Shown here: in pieces, positions 36,414 through 45,611 of the stretch
How the letters are laid out: every line of letters starts with the position of its first letter
How positions within the stretch are numbered: the stretch's first letter is position 1
NCBI RefSeq assembly: GCF_002574545.1
Contig: NZ_NUGT01000080.1
Coordinates: forward strand, 49,259 to 113,258
From: Bacillus sp. AFS055030
GTDB taxonomy: Bacteria; Bacillota; Bacilli; Bacillales; Bacillaceae_G
Reading direction: 5' to 3'
Length of the DNA stretch: 64,000 nucleotides
Translations under genes and position numbers: made by a program
The notes under the pieces: model-generated
What the model saw: only the letters and a program-made list of their open reading frames with translations
Databases searched by the model: none
What the model was told of the DNA's origin: nothing

Positions 36414-36959
36414 TCAGTTAAATTTAATCCCTTCAACATTACAACGTAGATTATAAAAGTATTGAATAAGTCTATGTTCGTTTATTATTGTTTTTTCCAT
36501 TTTAATTAATGTTCTTTTTCCTATACGACGATCTAACAGACACAGTATTTTTATTAGAATGTCTGAGGATTTTAATAATATTTCAATTGGAGAATTAAAA
36601 TATTCTTCTAATGCAAAGAAAAAATCATACTGACCATAAATTCCTTCTTTTTTAATGATACTATGAGCCTGGTTCTGTATTGTAAGATTCTCATTTACAT
36701 CATTAATGTTAAATTTGTTAGATCCATTTCTTATCTCGCGTTCTCTTTTGTATTCTGCTCTTTCAGCCAGTATTGTACACATACTTAATACTTCTACTTT
36801 ATCGACAGTCATTACAGCTCTACCCAATTGATCATGTGCTTTACGGTAATTAATCACTTGAAAATCCACTCTCGAACGTAATGGTTCGCATAGTAAACTC
36901 ATTAATCGTTTCTTTGCTTTGCTCCATTTGGGACTATACAACACAATATTATCCTCCAT
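36414..36959 (-). CDS. SF0329-like family protein
   Basis: 181 aa. The N-terminus PKWSKAKKRLMSLLCEPLRSRVDFQVINYRKAHDQLGRAVMTVDKVEVLSMCT resembles the uncharacterised SF0329 family, which I recall by this W-S-K...L-C...G-R pattern. The C-terminal half (YGQYDFFFALEEYFNSPIEILLKSSDILIKIL) is helical. Function unknown. It stands alone; 250 bp of featureless AT-rich DNA lie upstream. Confidence 0.6.
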   Translation of the reverse strand: MEDNIVLYSPKWSKAKKRLMSLLCEPLRSRVDFQVINYRKAHDQLGRAVMTVDKVEVLSMCTILAERAEYKREREIRNGSNKFNINDVNENLTIQNQAHSIIKKEGIYGQYDFFFALEEYFNSPIEILLKSSDILIKILCLLDRRIGKRTLIKMEKTIINEHRLIQYFYNLRCNVEGIKFN

Positions 36960-37212
36960 TAACTATTCCAATTATATTGAAATTGGTAAAATATCACATA
37001 TTTTTTTCTCTCTCGGAAAATAATTCCTAGCTACAATCTAATAGAGAGTAAAAAATCATTTTACTTTTTTGCTTTTGTAAATATCCCCATACAGTTGAAT
37101 AAAAAAATCAACATTCCACTTTAACAGTGCTTTCTATAAAAACAAATTCAACAAAAAATTTATCAGTCATTCATCATACAAGTCCGCTATAACGAAGGAA
37201 ATCGGAAAAAAA

Positions 37213-37491
37213 TCATATTTTTAAAGCATCAACATATTGTTTAGCTTCTAATAATGATAGGCCTAAAACAGCTCTAACCTGTTTAATTGCTTGAATTTCT
37301 TTTCCTTCTTTTAAAAGTTCACGTAAATCATTATTAATTGGATGTTCTGGAACTTCTACTACTTTTGCAATCTGATCTAAAGTAATCTTGATATTTTTCA
37401 TCCGATTTTCTAGTTTGTTAAGTTTATCCATAACTGTTGTTACAAGTACGAACATAATGACTAATATTAATCCAATAAACATATATTCCAT
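37213..37491 (-). CDS. small membrane protein with ribosomal L7/L12-like C-terminal domain
   Basis: About 92 aa. An N-terminal membrane anchor (FIGLILVIMFVLVTTVM) is followed by a short coiled coil (DKLNKLENRMKNIKITLDQI) and a C-terminal segment DLRELLKEGKEIQAIKQVRAVLGLSLLEAKQYVDAL that matches the L7/L12 C-terminal fold. Such proteins are frequent in Firmicutes and uncharacterised. AGGTG lies 7 nt before the ATG at 37491. Confidence 0.75.
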   Translation of the reverse strand: MEYMFIGLILVIMFVLVTTVMDKLNKLENRMKNIKITLDQIAKVVEVPEHPINNDLRELLKEGKEIQAIKQVRAVLGLSLLEAKQYVDALKI

Positions 37492-37524
37492 CAAAAAACA
37501 CCTACCAATTTATCTATTTTTATG

Positions 37525-37740
37525 TTATTGAATATCATTACTTATTTTTTCAAAGAGTTCGTATGGAATAGTGAACTTCGTTGTTTTTTCATTCTTCCAA
37601 TAAGTGATAATGTCTACTTGATTTCCTTTCTTTTCAACTTCCAGTAAAGCATTCTCCCCTTTATTTCGTACTGAGACAATATGATTACCATTTTTCTTTT
37701 CTTTTTGTTTGTATTCGTAATTAATATGTAGTGGATTCAT
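37525..37740 (-). CDS. hypothetical protein (71 aa)
   Basis: A basic soluble protein; the pattern of alternating polar and hydrophobic residues (HIVSVRNKGENALLEVEKKGNQVDIITYWKNEK) suggests a small beta structure. GGAGG is well placed before the ATG, so expression is likely. It lies about 34 nt upstream of the L7/L12-like gene and may be co-transcribed. The family is not recognised. Confidence 0.6.
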   Translation of the reverse strand: MNPLHINYEYKQKEKKNGNHIVSVRNKGENALLEVEKKGNQVDIITYWKNEKTTKFTIPYELFEKISNDIQ

Positions 37741-38077
37741 ATTTCCTCCCGCTCCTTTTTACCTACTTATTTGATAATTTAATATTACCATATATTGGAA
37801 TTAATGTGGTTTTTATTGATTGTCTCCATTTATATTGTTAATACTCTTATCGGACAAAAATGCCTATTCTTAAGTAACCAAAAGGTGCCTATAGAACATA
37901 CAAGTTACTATCGCACTTTAAAGTACGTTCTTTTTTTCTTTTTAAATATATTCCATAATAGCATCTGTAGAGGATAGATTCTTTAGAGGATTCCATTGAA
38001 TATCTAATTTCTAATCTCTACCTACAATTTAACTTAACTTCATCATTTTCATGAAGTTTATATATAGGAGGATTTAC
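37741..38077. other. intergenic, nothing recognised
   Basis: It holds the divergent promoters of the 71-aa gene and the aldo/keto reductase. A 60-codon open stretch on the plus strand (37795-37977) has hydrophobic, low-complexity content and no ribosome-binding site. Confidence 0.4.
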
Positions 38078-39097
38078 ATGAAAGAGACTAATTTATTTCA
38101 AGGAAAACTAGGTTTTGGAACTGCTCCACTAGGAAATATGTTCCGTAACATCCCAGATGAAGAAGCAGTGGCAACTGTTGAAGCAGCTTGGGATCATGGC
38201 ATTCGCTATTTTGATACAGCGCCACTTTATGGTGCAGGTCTAGCTGAAATCCGCCTTGGAGAAGTATTATCAAAATACAAACGTGATGATTATGTTTTAA
38301 GTACAAAAGTTGGACGTTTAATTTTAGATGAACTAGAAGACGTTTCAGCACGAGACTTAGGTGAAAAAGGCGGAGTTTTCGAATTTGGACGTAAGAATAA
38401 ACTTGTGAACGACTATAGTGCAGACGCAACTTTACGTTCAATCGAACAAAGTTTAAAACGTTTGAAAACTGATCGATTAGACATTGTTTATGTTCATGAT
38501 ATTGCACAAGACTTTTATGGTGACGAGTGGATTGCACAGTTTGAAATTGCTCGTACTGGTGCTTTCCGCGTACTTTCTCAATTACGAGACGAAGGTGTTA
38601 TTAAATCTTGGGGACTTGGTGTAAATAAAGTAGAACCAATTGAAATCGCATTAGAATTAGGTGAATACAAACCAGATGTTAGTTTATTAGCTGGTCGTTA
38701 TACACTTTTAGATCATGATCGTGCGCTTCAACGTTTAATGCCTGAAGCTGCTAAACAAAATGTTGATATTATCGTTGGTGGCCCATATAGCTCTGGTATT
38801 CTAGCTGGTGGATCTCATTTCGAATATCAAAAAGCATCACCTGAAATTATTTCGAAAGTTGAGAAGATCAAAGGAATTGCAAATCGACATGGTATTAGTG
38901 TGAAAGCCGCTGCTATTCAATTTTCATTATCAAATCCAGCAGTTGCAACAGTTATTCCAGGTGCAAGTAAACCAGAGCGAATTGCTGAAGACCAAGCTGC
39001 ATTAAACGAAGTAATTCCAGCTACATTCTGGCATGAAATGAGAGAACAAAAATTAGTGTCAGAAAATGCACCTCTACCAATTGATATTAAAAAATAA
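38078..39097 (+). CDS. aldo/keto reductase
   Basis: About 339 aa. The AKR barrel is clear: GFGTAPLGNMF, the catalytic Asp-Tyr in FDTAPLYGAG, KVGR with the catalytic Lys, and YVHDIAQ for the His. The long insertion after KVGRLILDE and WGLGVNKVEPIEIALE resemble the pyridoxal 4-dehydrogenase / D-threo-aldose dehydrogenase subgroup. The substrate is not determined. AGGAGG precedes the ATG at 38078. The SRPBCC gene follows after 23 nt, so they form a two-gene operon. Confidence 0.88.
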   Translation: MKETNLFQGKLGFGTAPLGNMFRNIPDEEAVATVEAAWDHGIRYFDTAPLYGAGLAEIRLGEVLSKYKRDDYVLSTKVGRLILDELEDVSARDLGEKGGVFEFGRKNKLVNDYSADATLRSIEQSLKRLKTDRLDIVYVHDIAQDFYGDEWIAQFEIARTGAFRVLSQLRDEGVIKSWGLGVNKVEPIEIALELGEYKPDVSLLAGRYTLLDHDRALQRLMPEAAKQNVDIIVGGPYSSGILAGGSHFEYQKASPEIISKVEKIKGIANRHGISVKAAAIQFSLSNPAVATVIPGASKPERIAEDQAALNEVIPATFWHEMREQKLVSENAPLPIDIKK

Positions 39098-39120
39098 CTA
39101 TAATATAGGAGCGATAAAAA

Positions 39121-39546
39121 ATGGCTAACACAATTGTTACAATGGAAATTCCAACAAATCCTGAAAAAGTATGGCAATTAATTGGCGGTTTCAATTCGCT
39201 ACCAGATTGGTTACCATACATCCCAAGTAGTGAATTATTAGAAGGTGGACGTGTTCGAAGTTTAGCAAATCCTGATGGAGATGCAATTGTAGAACGTCTT
39301 GAAGAGTTTAATGATAAAGAGCATTTTTATACGTATTCAATTATGAAAGCTCCATTCCCAGTTACAAACTATCAATCAACAATACGCGTTTTAGAGCATT
39401 CTGATCCTAATCGATCAATTGTAGAATGGTCTGGCAGTTTTACACCTGTTGATGCAACGGATGAAGAAGTAATCAAACTATTCAGTGGGATTTATAGTGA
39501 TGGATTGGAAGCATTAAGACAAGCATTTCAAGTTTTAGCAGTATAA
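39121..39546 (+). CDS. SRPBCC (START-like) family protein
   Basis: 141 aa. IPTNPEKVWQLIGGFNSLPDWLPYIPSSELLEGG and ERLEEFNDKEHFYTYSIMKAPFPVTNYQSTIRV with the terminal long helix SGIYSDGLEALRQAF are the polyketide-cyclase/Bet v 1 fold. Such proteins bind a hydrophobic ligand. Linked to the aldo/keto reductase by operon, the pair may act on the same small molecule. Confidence 0.85.
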   Translation: MANTIVTMEIPTNPEKVWQLIGGFNSLPDWLPYIPSSELLEGGRVRSLANPDGDAIVERLEEFNDKEHFYTYSIMKAPFPVTNYQSTIRVLEHSDPNRSIVEWSGSFTPVDATDEEVIKLFSGIYSDGLEALRQAFQVLAV

Positions 39547-39576
39547 TTACTAAATTTTCATTAGTGAAATAGAGGT

Positions 39577-39615
39577 TAAAAAATCCGCTCAATTTTTTTG
39601 AGCGGATTTTTTTCT
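39577..39615 (+). terminator. intrinsic terminator
   Basis: AAAAATCCGCTCAA pairs with TTGAGCGGATTTTT, followed by T. It ends the aldo/keto reductase-SRPBCC operon and faces hisC. Confidence 0.9.
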
Positions 39616-39669
39616 GTGATTAAGTTAATTATATTATAGATGATCTAAAGCTCCATTTAACATAACGTT

Positions 39670-40752
39670 TTAAATTTTAGAAGTATTTTTCGTTAATAAA
39701 GACTTCAAATTTAAGATTAATCCATCATTTTCGGCAGCAGTTCCGATTGTAATTCGGATTCCGTTAGGGAACGCACGGATAATATATCCTTTTGACTCTA
39801 GTTCTTTAAAGATTTCCTGACTGTTTTCAAGTGGAACAAATATAAAATTCGCTTGAGATGGATAGTATTCAATTCCATAACTGTTGAAAAATTCTTCGTA
39901 TTGTTCCATTCCTTTTTTATTTTCCTCGACACAGTTTTTAATAAAGACTTGGTCTTCAAGTGCTGCTATTGCTGCTACTTGAGATAACATTGACGTGTTA
40001 AATGGAAGTCTAGCAATATTTAATTCTTCAATTAATTTGCTATTTGCGATTCCATAACCAATTCGGAATGATGCTAGGCCGTAAGCTTTTGAAAATGTTC
40101 TTAATACGATAAGATTTTCAAATTTATTTAATAATGAGATTGTATCCGGGAAATCTGATGCCGAAACATATTCAACGTAAGCTTCGTCAACAACTACAAA
40201 TGTAGTACTTGGTACTTTTTCTAAAAACTCGACTAATTTGCGGCTTCCGATATATGTACCAGTTGGGTTATTTGGATTACAAATCCAAACAATTTTAGTA
40301 TTCTCATCTATTTGTGCAAGCATAGCATCTAAATCGTGCACACCATTCACTAAAGGAACAGGTCTAACTTCTGCACCTTCAATAACTGCGTGGTGAGCAT
40401 ATTGTGAAAAAGTTTGAGATGCTTGTATAATATTATGTTCTTTCGTTAGCAATGATCGACTAAGCATTTGAATAACTTCATCAGCACCACTTCCGAATAT
40501 TAATTGATCTGGTTGTATATTTAAAAATTTTGCTAGTTTCTTCCCAATTTCTTCTGTCGCTCCATCTGGATAAATCGCAAACTTACTTACGACATTACGT
40601 AGTTCTTCAAAAACTTTAGGAGAACATCCGAATGGATTTTCATTTGATGCAAGTTTTACAACTTTGTCTAGACCATATTCTCGCATGACTACTTCACTTG
40701 GTTTTCCTGGTGTATATGCTTGAAGAGTCAAAATTTGTGGTTTCACGTACAT
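39670..40752 (-). CDS. hisC: histidinol-phosphate aminotransferase
   Basis: 360 aa PLP enzyme of fold type I. The PLP-binding lysine is in TFSKAYGLASFRIGYG, the PLP phosphate contacts in FGSGADEVIQ and the ICNPNNPTGTY / VVDEAYVEY motifs. In histidine synthesis it makes histidinol phosphate; bacillar HisC can also aminate aromatic keto acids. Here it is about 7 kb from the his operon and next to tyrosine-degradation genes. AAGGAG precedes the ATG. Confidence 0.93.
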   Translation of the reverse strand: MYVKPQILTLQAYTPGKPSEVVMREYGLDKVVKLASNENPFGCSPKVFEELRNVVSKFAIYPDGATEEIGKKLAKFLNIQPDQLIFGSGADEVIQMLSRSLLTKEHNIIQASQTFSQYAHHAVIEGAEVRPVPLVNGVHDLDAMLAQIDENTKIVWICNPNNPTGTYIGSRKLVEFLEKVPSTTFVVVDEAYVEYVSASDFPDTISLLNKFENLIVLRTFSKAYGLASFRIGYGIANSKLIEELNIARLPFNTSMLSQVAAIAALEDQVFIKNCVEENKKGMEQYEEFFNSYGIEYYPSQANFIFVPLENSQEIFKELESKGYIIRAFPNGIRITIGTAAENDGLILNLKSLLTKNTSKI

Positions 40753-40903
40753 GCTTATTTCTCCTTTTATTCAAAGTTTTGTATAATGTTGTCAGTTTAT
40801 CATATTATTAAGCTCTTAATCTAGTCCTATTTTCAAGAATATTTCAAATTATCTAAGGCCCATAATGCCTGCGTTATCTTTACATAGCTTGTTTAAAATT
40901 CAA

Positions 40904-40937
40904 ATAAAAAGTAGAATCAAAAGACTCTACTTTTCAA
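40904..40937 (-). terminator. intrinsic terminator of the tyrosine catabolic operon
   Basis: AAAAGTAGAGTC and GATTCTACTTTTT form a hairpin with T-run on the minus strand. It overlaps the last codons of hmgA. Confidence 0.7.
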
Positions 40938-42078
40938 TCCAACTACCCATATAAGCTGGATCTTCATATTGATGTGCTTCTTTTACTACATAAAGAGGTC
41001 TAAAGGTATCAATCATAACGGCTAGTTCTAATGTTTCTTTCTTTCCAATACTTCCTTCAGTTTTACCTGGATGTGGTCCATGTGGAATACCTGATGGATG
41101 TAATGTAATCGACTCTTGTTCGATCCCTTTTCTACTCATAAAGTTTCCTTCTACATAGTAAAGGACTTCATCACTATTTACATTACTGTGTACATAAGGT
41201 GCCGGAATTGCTTCAGGATGGTAATCATACATCCTTGGCACAAATGAGCACACGACAAAATTATGTCCTTCGAATGTTTGATGTACTGGTGGTGGCTGAT
41301 GAATTCTTCCTGTAATTGGTTCGAAATCTTCAATATTAAATGCCCATGGATATAAATACCCATCCCATCCTACTACATCAAATGGATGATGTGTTAAGAC
41401 ATGTTTATAAAGATTTCCTCTTGCTCTAGTTAGAACAGTGAATTCACCTTTTTCATCATATGTCTCTAAAGTTTCTGGTCCTCTAAAATCACGTTCGCAA
41501 AATGGACTATGCTCAAGCATTTGGCCATATTCATTGCGATAACGTCTTGGCGTTGTTAACTGGCTATTAGACTCAACAATTAAAAATTTCGTATCATCAT
41601 TTGGAACTACTTTGTAAATTGTTCCAATAGGGATCATGATATAATCCCCTTTACGGTAAGTAATTGTTCCAAACATTGTTTGGATTTCACCTGAACCGTA
41701 ATGGACAAAGAACATTTCATCGCCTTCACCATTTCGATAAAAATGTTTGCTTTCTTCTGTTACGTTTGCAACTGCAATTAACAGATCAGAGTTTCCTAAA
41801 ACGTATACTCTTCCTTCTAAAGCATCACCTTTTTTCTCCAAATTGTTTGTACGAATATGGCGGTGTTGCAAGGATGTCTGTTCTTCAAATTCAATTTGAA
41901 GTGATTTATAAAATGATGTTTCACTAACTGATGTAGGCATATGGTTATGATATAAAATAGATTGAGTACCTGAAAATCCTTTTGTACCCATTACTTGTTC
42001 TCTATATAATGTTCCATCTTCTTTTCGAAATTGAATATGTCTTTTCTTTGGAATCTTACCTAGACTACGATAATACAC
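40927..42078 (-). CDS. hmgA: homogentisate 1,2-dioxygenase
   Basis: 383 aa, the shorter bacterial type. YYRSLGKIPKKRHIQFR at the N-terminus, GDYIMIPIGTIYKVVP in the cupin core and the C-terminal HPSGIPHGPHPGKTEGSIGKKETLELAVMIDTF contain the iron-ligand region. It opens the ring of homogentisate to maleylacetoacetate. It starts at GTG with GAGGGG upstream, 10 nt after the fumarylacetoacetase gene. No maleylacetoacetate isomerase was seen in the operon. Confidence 0.92.
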   Translation of the reverse strand: MYYRSLGKIPKKRHIQFRKEDGTLYREQVMGTKGFSGTQSILYHNHMPTSVSETSFYKSLQIEFEEQTSLQHRHIRTNNLEKKGDALEGRVYVLGNSDLLIAVANVTEESKHFYRNGEGDEMFFVHYGSGEIQTMFGTITYRKGDYIMIPIGTIYKVVPNDDTKFLIVESNSQLTTPRRYRNEYGQMLEHSPFCERDFRGPETLETYDEKGEFTVLTRARGNLYKHVLTHHPFDVVGWDGYLYPWAFNIEDFEPITGRIHQPPPVHQTFEGHNFVVCSFVPRMYDYHPEAIPAPYVHSNVNSDEVLYYVEGNFMSRKGIEQESITLHPSGIPHGPHPGKTEGSIGKKETLELAVMIDTFRPLYVVKEAHQYEDPAYMGSWIEK

Positions 42079-42088
42079 ACGCTTCCCC

Positions 42089-42985
42089 TCACTTTCTTAC
42101 AGTATTTCGTAATGTACCTAAACCTGTAATGCTTAACTCAACGACGTCTCCATCTTCTAACCAGCGATGTATTTCTTCACCAAGTTCTAAAATACAACCT
42201 GTTCCAACAGTTCCTGAACCAATCACGTCACCTGGATAAAGCGTTACATTTTTTGAAGCATGAGAAATTAATTCTGGAACAGAATAATAAATTGTAGAAA
42301 AGTTGCCACTAGATATGACCTTTCCATTAACTGCGGCTGTCATCTTCAAATCATAGCTTTTACCTGTTCTGAATTTCTCAATTTCATCTTTCGTTACAAT
42401 GCAAGGTCCTAAAGAAGTGGCAAAATCCTTACCTTTTGATGGGCCTAAGCCAACCTTTACTTCATGTGCTTGAATATCTCTAGCACTCCAGTCATTCAAT
42501 ATTGTATAGCCAAGTATATAATCATCGGCTTCTTCAACTGGGATATCTTTACCTTCTTTACCGATTATACAAGCGATTTCTAATTCAAAATCCATCTTTT
42601 TACAATTAGCTGGAATGCTGACATAATCATCAGGTCCAATAACCGCTCGATGATTCGTAAAATAGAAAACAGGTACGTCATACCACTCAGGTATCATCTC
42701 TAGACCTCTTCTTGAGCGTGCAGTTTTCACATGCTCTTCAAAGGCATAAAAGTCACGAATACTTTGTGGTTTTGGTAATGGTGCTCGCAATTGAACAGAA
42801 GAAAGCGGAATACCTTCTCCTTTAATTTCTGCTATTATATTTTTATATAAATCATAGTTTTCTAGAATCGTTAGTAAATCTGCTGGAATTTGGCCATTAC
42901 TAGCTTTATTTAGATCAATTACTTGATCTTCAACTAATAAACCTGCACGCTCATTACCATCATATTGAAAAGTTATAAATTTCAT
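42089..42985 (-). CDS. fumarylacetoacetate hydrolase family protein
   Basis: About 299 aa FAH-domain hydrolase. The metal site is visible in DFELEIACIIGKEGKDIP and YTILNDWSARDIQ, with later LGPSKGKDFATSLGPCIV and GDVIGSGTVGTGCILE. In this operon it most likely cleaves fumarylacetoacetate to fumarate and acetoacetate. AAAGGTG supports the ATG at 42985; the longer reading to 43060 runs into the preceding gene in another frame. Confidence 0.9.
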   Translation of the reverse strand: MKFITFQYDGNERAGLLVEDQVIDLNKASNGQIPADLLTILENYDLYKNIIAEIKGEGIPLSSVQLRAPLPKPQSIRDFYAFEEHVKTARSRRGLEMIPEWYDVPVFYFTNHRAVIGPDDYVSIPANCKKMDFELEIACIIGKEGKDIPVEEADDYILGYTILNDWSARDIQAHEVKVGLGPSKGKDFATSLGPCIVTKDEIEKFRTGKSYDLKMTAAVNGKVISSGNFSTIYYSVPELISHASKNVTLYPGDVIGSGTVGTGCILELGEEIHRWLEDGDVVELSITGLGTLRNTVRK

Positions 42986-42989
42986 ACCT

Positions 42990-43601
42990 TCACCTTTTTC
43001 TTTCAATTGCAAAAGTATCAGAAATTGCCCGTGTATAAGAATGGCCAGCAAGGCGGCCAACTGGGTTTAGTTTTTCAGTATTGATTTTGCCATCTGCATA
43101 TAATTCATCATTTATATGTACATTGACGACTTTACCAATTACTAAACTTCCAGCACCTTTATTCTCACCAAAATGTAATAGCTCATGAAGCTCACATTCT
43201 AGTCCTACTAAACTTTCTTTTACACGAGGAACTTGTACAATTGATCCATCGACTTTTGTAAGTCCAACTTGCTCAAATTCATCTACTCCATAAGGGAAAT
43301 CTGCAGCAGCGTTATTAACTTTTTCGCAAATTTCTTCACTTACTATATTAATAATGAATCGTTTCGTTTGTTCAATATTTTTTAATGTGTCTTTTTTCTC
43401 GCCGTCTGTCCCTCTAAGCATTGGTGCAAAGCACACTAACATCGGGTCAGCACAAATCGCTGTAAAGAAACTAAAAGGTGCAACATTCGCTACACCTTCT
43501 AAGTTTACAGTTGAAACAAATGCAATCGGACGAGGCAACACTGAACCAATTAACAGCTTATAAGCATCTTGCCATGGTAAAGTATCCGGTCTAATTTCCA
43601 T
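42990..43601 (-). CDS. flavin reductase family protein in the tyrosine operon
   Basis: 203 aa FMN split-barrel protein. RPDTLPWQDAYKLLIGSVLPRPIAFVSTVNLEGVANVAPFSFFTAI is the flavin-reductase domain signature. Its task in the pathway is not known; such genes are often found with homogentisate genes of bacilli. AAGGAG precedes the ATG, 12 nt after hppD, and the 3' end abuts the hydrolase gene. Confidence 0.85.
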   Translation of the reverse strand: MEIRPDTLPWQDAYKLLIGSVLPRPIAFVSTVNLEGVANVAPFSFFTAICADPMLVCFAPMLRGTDGEKKDTLKNIEQTKRFIINIVSEEICEKVNNAAADFPYGVDEFEQVGLTKVDGSIVQVPRVKESLVGLECELHELLHFGENKGAGSLVIGKVVNVHINDELYADGKINTEKLNPVGRLAGHSYTRAISDTFAIERKR

Positions 43602-43613
43602 TGTTACAACTCC

Positions 43614-44729
43614 TTATAGATTTCCTCGAAGAGCTTGCTCACGCTCGATTGATTCAAATAATGCTTTAAAGTTACCATCACCGAATCCTCTAGCACCTTT
43701 ACGTTGAATAATTTCAATAAATAAAGTTGGACGGTCAACGATTGGACGAGTAAAGATTTGTAGTAAATATCCTTCATCATCACGGTCAACTAAAATCTTT
43801 AATTCTCTTAATTTCTCAATATCTTCATCAATTTTTCCAACGCGCTCTGTTAACATATCATAATACGTATCTGGTGTTTTTAAGAATTCAACACCTAGAG
43901 CTCTAAGCTTAGTAACTGTATCAACAATATCCTCAGTTAATAAAGCAATATGTTGCACGCCTGGTCCATTGTTATAATCTAAGTACTCTTGAATTTGTGA
44001 TTTTCTTTTCCCTTCAGCTGGTTCATTAATTGGGAACTTAATTCTGCTTCCATTTGTCATAACTTTTGACATTAATGCAGAATACTCAGTACTAATATCA
44101 TCATCGTCAAAATGAATCATAGATTGGAATCCCATTACATTTTCATAATAAGAAACCCATTCTTCCATTCTTTCAACATTACCAACTACATGGTCTAATG
44201 CGATTAAACCTGTTTCATTTACTGGAATAGTGAATGCACGATCTTTATATCCTGGTAAGAAAGGACCATTATAGTCGCCTTTTTCGATTAATGTGTGAAT
44301 TGTATCACCATAAGTTGCGATCACAGCTTTTTTCACTGTACCATATTCATCGCTAACTTCAGTTGGAGGTAAAATCTTAATTGCTCCACGGCTTACTGCA
44401 CCTTGATATGCTGCTTCAATATCATCTACTAATAAAGCGATATCTTTAACGCCATCGCCATGTTTTTTAACAAAGTCAGCAATTTTAGAATCTTCTTTTA
44501 AAGTTCCAGTAATAACTAGGCGAATATTACCATTTTTTAAAACGTAAGAAACTTTATCGCGTACTTTTGTTTCTAAACCTGAGTAAGCAATTGGTGTAAA
44601 TCCAAAAGTGTTAGCGAAGAAATAAGCTGTTTGTTTCGCGTTCCCTACATATAGTTCTAAATGATGTACATCTTGTACCGGAAAAACATCGTAGCTAGTA
44701 TTTGTTTGTTTTAATTCATCTTGTTTCAT
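43614..44729 (-). CDS. hppD: 4-hydroxyphenylpyruvate dioxygenase
   Basis: 371 aa with two VOC-type halves. The iron ligands fall in ALDHVVGNV (His), GPGVQHIALL (His) and PTLFIEIIQRKG (Glu); the C-terminal GARGFGDGNFKALFESIEREQ is diagnostic. It converts 4-hydroxyphenylpyruvate to homogentisate and is the first gene of the tyrosine degradation operon. Upstream lies a perfect 18-bp inverted repeat and an HxlR-family regulator gene. Confidence 0.95.
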   Translation of the reverse strand: MKQDELKQTNTSYDVFPVQDVHHLELYVGNAKQTAYFFANTFGFTPIAYSGLETKVRDKVSYVLKNGNIRLVITGTLKEDSKIADFVKKHGDGVKDIALLVDDIEAAYQGAVSRGAIKILPPTEVSDEYGTVKKAVIATYGDTIHTLIEKGDYNGPFLPGYKDRAFTIPVNETGLIALDHVVGNVERMEEWVSYYENVMGFQSMIHFDDDDISTEYSALMSKVMTNGSRIKFPINEPAEGKRKSQIQEYLDYNNGPGVQHIALLTEDIVDTVTKLRALGVEFLKTPDTYYDMLTERVGKIDEDIEKLRELKILVDRDDEGYLLQIFTRPIVDRPTLFIEIIQRKGARGFGDGNFKALFESIEREQALRGNL

Positions 44730-44909
44730 TTTAATTTCCCCCTAAAAAATACGATTTTTGTAAAGAAAAGAAAAAACTATGTAAGAGCGCTAAGTAAACG
44801 CTTACAAAATAAATAAACCGCATAAAAAAAATTCTTAACAAGGATGACAATTCGCCAAGAATACCATTTGGAAATATATAGGGATTTTCCTAACGAACAC
44901 ACAACCTTT

Positions 44910-44966
44910 ACTACTATATAAATGTAATCATCGTTTTATGAATCGATTTTACATTTATATAGTAGT
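44910..44966. repeat. 18-bp perfect inverted repeat upstream of hppD
   Basis: ACTACTATATAAATGTAA (44910-44927) and its exact complement (44949-44966) are separated by 21 nt. No T-run flanks it on either strand, so it does not look like an ordinary terminator. It lies about 180 nt upstream of hppD and 85 nt past the HxlR stop. Confidence 0.75.
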
Positions 44967-45051
44967 CTCTAAAATAAATATTTCTACACTTCTTTTTAAT
45001 TTCCTGCAAAAAATTTTCAATTAAATAAATTTTTTGTCGTTTCTTAATTTT

Positions 45052-45372
45052 TTAATTAGTTCTGCTTTTCTTTATATGATTTTGGCCCCATTCACATAAG
45101 AGATCTAAAATTGGTTTCATTGATTTGCCATATTCATTTAATTCGTATTCTACTTTAGGTGGAATTTGGTCATAAGCAATACGATTAATTAGTTCATCTG
45201 CTTCTAACTCTCTTAATTGCTGTGTTAACATTTTTTGAGTTATATTAGGCATCAGTTTTCTAAGTTCATTTGTTCTTTTTTTACCGCTTTCTAAATGGCA
45301 TAGTATAATACATTTCCACTTACCACCTATTACCTCAATCGCTGCTTCAATCGGCATATTATACTCTTTCAT
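45052..45372 (-). CDS. HxlR family transcriptional regulator
   Basis: 106 aa winged helix: AIEVIGGKWKCIILCHLESGKKRTNELRKLMPNITQKMLTQQLRELEADELINRIAYDQIPPKVEYELNEYGKSMKPIL is the whole HxlR fold. It is divergent from a flavodoxin-fold oxidoreductase gene, the common arrangement for quinone- or aldehyde-responsive HxlR proteins, so it probably controls that gene. It could also influence hppD downstream. Confidence 0.9.
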   Translation of the reverse strand: MKEYNMPIEAAIEVIGGKWKCIILCHLESGKKRTNELRKLMPNITQKMLTQQLRELEADELINRIAYDQIPPKVEYELNEYGKSMKPILDLLCEWGQNHIKKSRTN

Positions 45373-45611
45373 AAATCCTCCATCATTGCTTATTACTAAT
45401 AAATTATCATTAAGTCCTACAGTAAAGGTTTATAAAATATAGCATACAAATAATTTATAGTTCAAATAAAATTAGTTTAAAAAATTTTTTACTTAGTTCT
45501 AAAGACGCAAACTAAAAAGAAGCTTATAGGCACTTTTTAGTACGTACTTTATTTTAGGATCGTTATCATTCATAATTACAATCATCATTTATTTAAAGGA
45601 GTGGAAACAAT

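Noticed and set aside
37795-37977. 60-aa ORF on the plus strand between two divergent genes
   Set aside because: Low-complexity hydrophobic content, no ribosome-binding site and not recognisable; probably chance in AT-rich DNA.
38088-38537. 149-aa ORF antisense to the aldo/keto reductase
   Set aside because: Entirely within a clear enzyme gene on the other strand; composition is that of a shadow frame.
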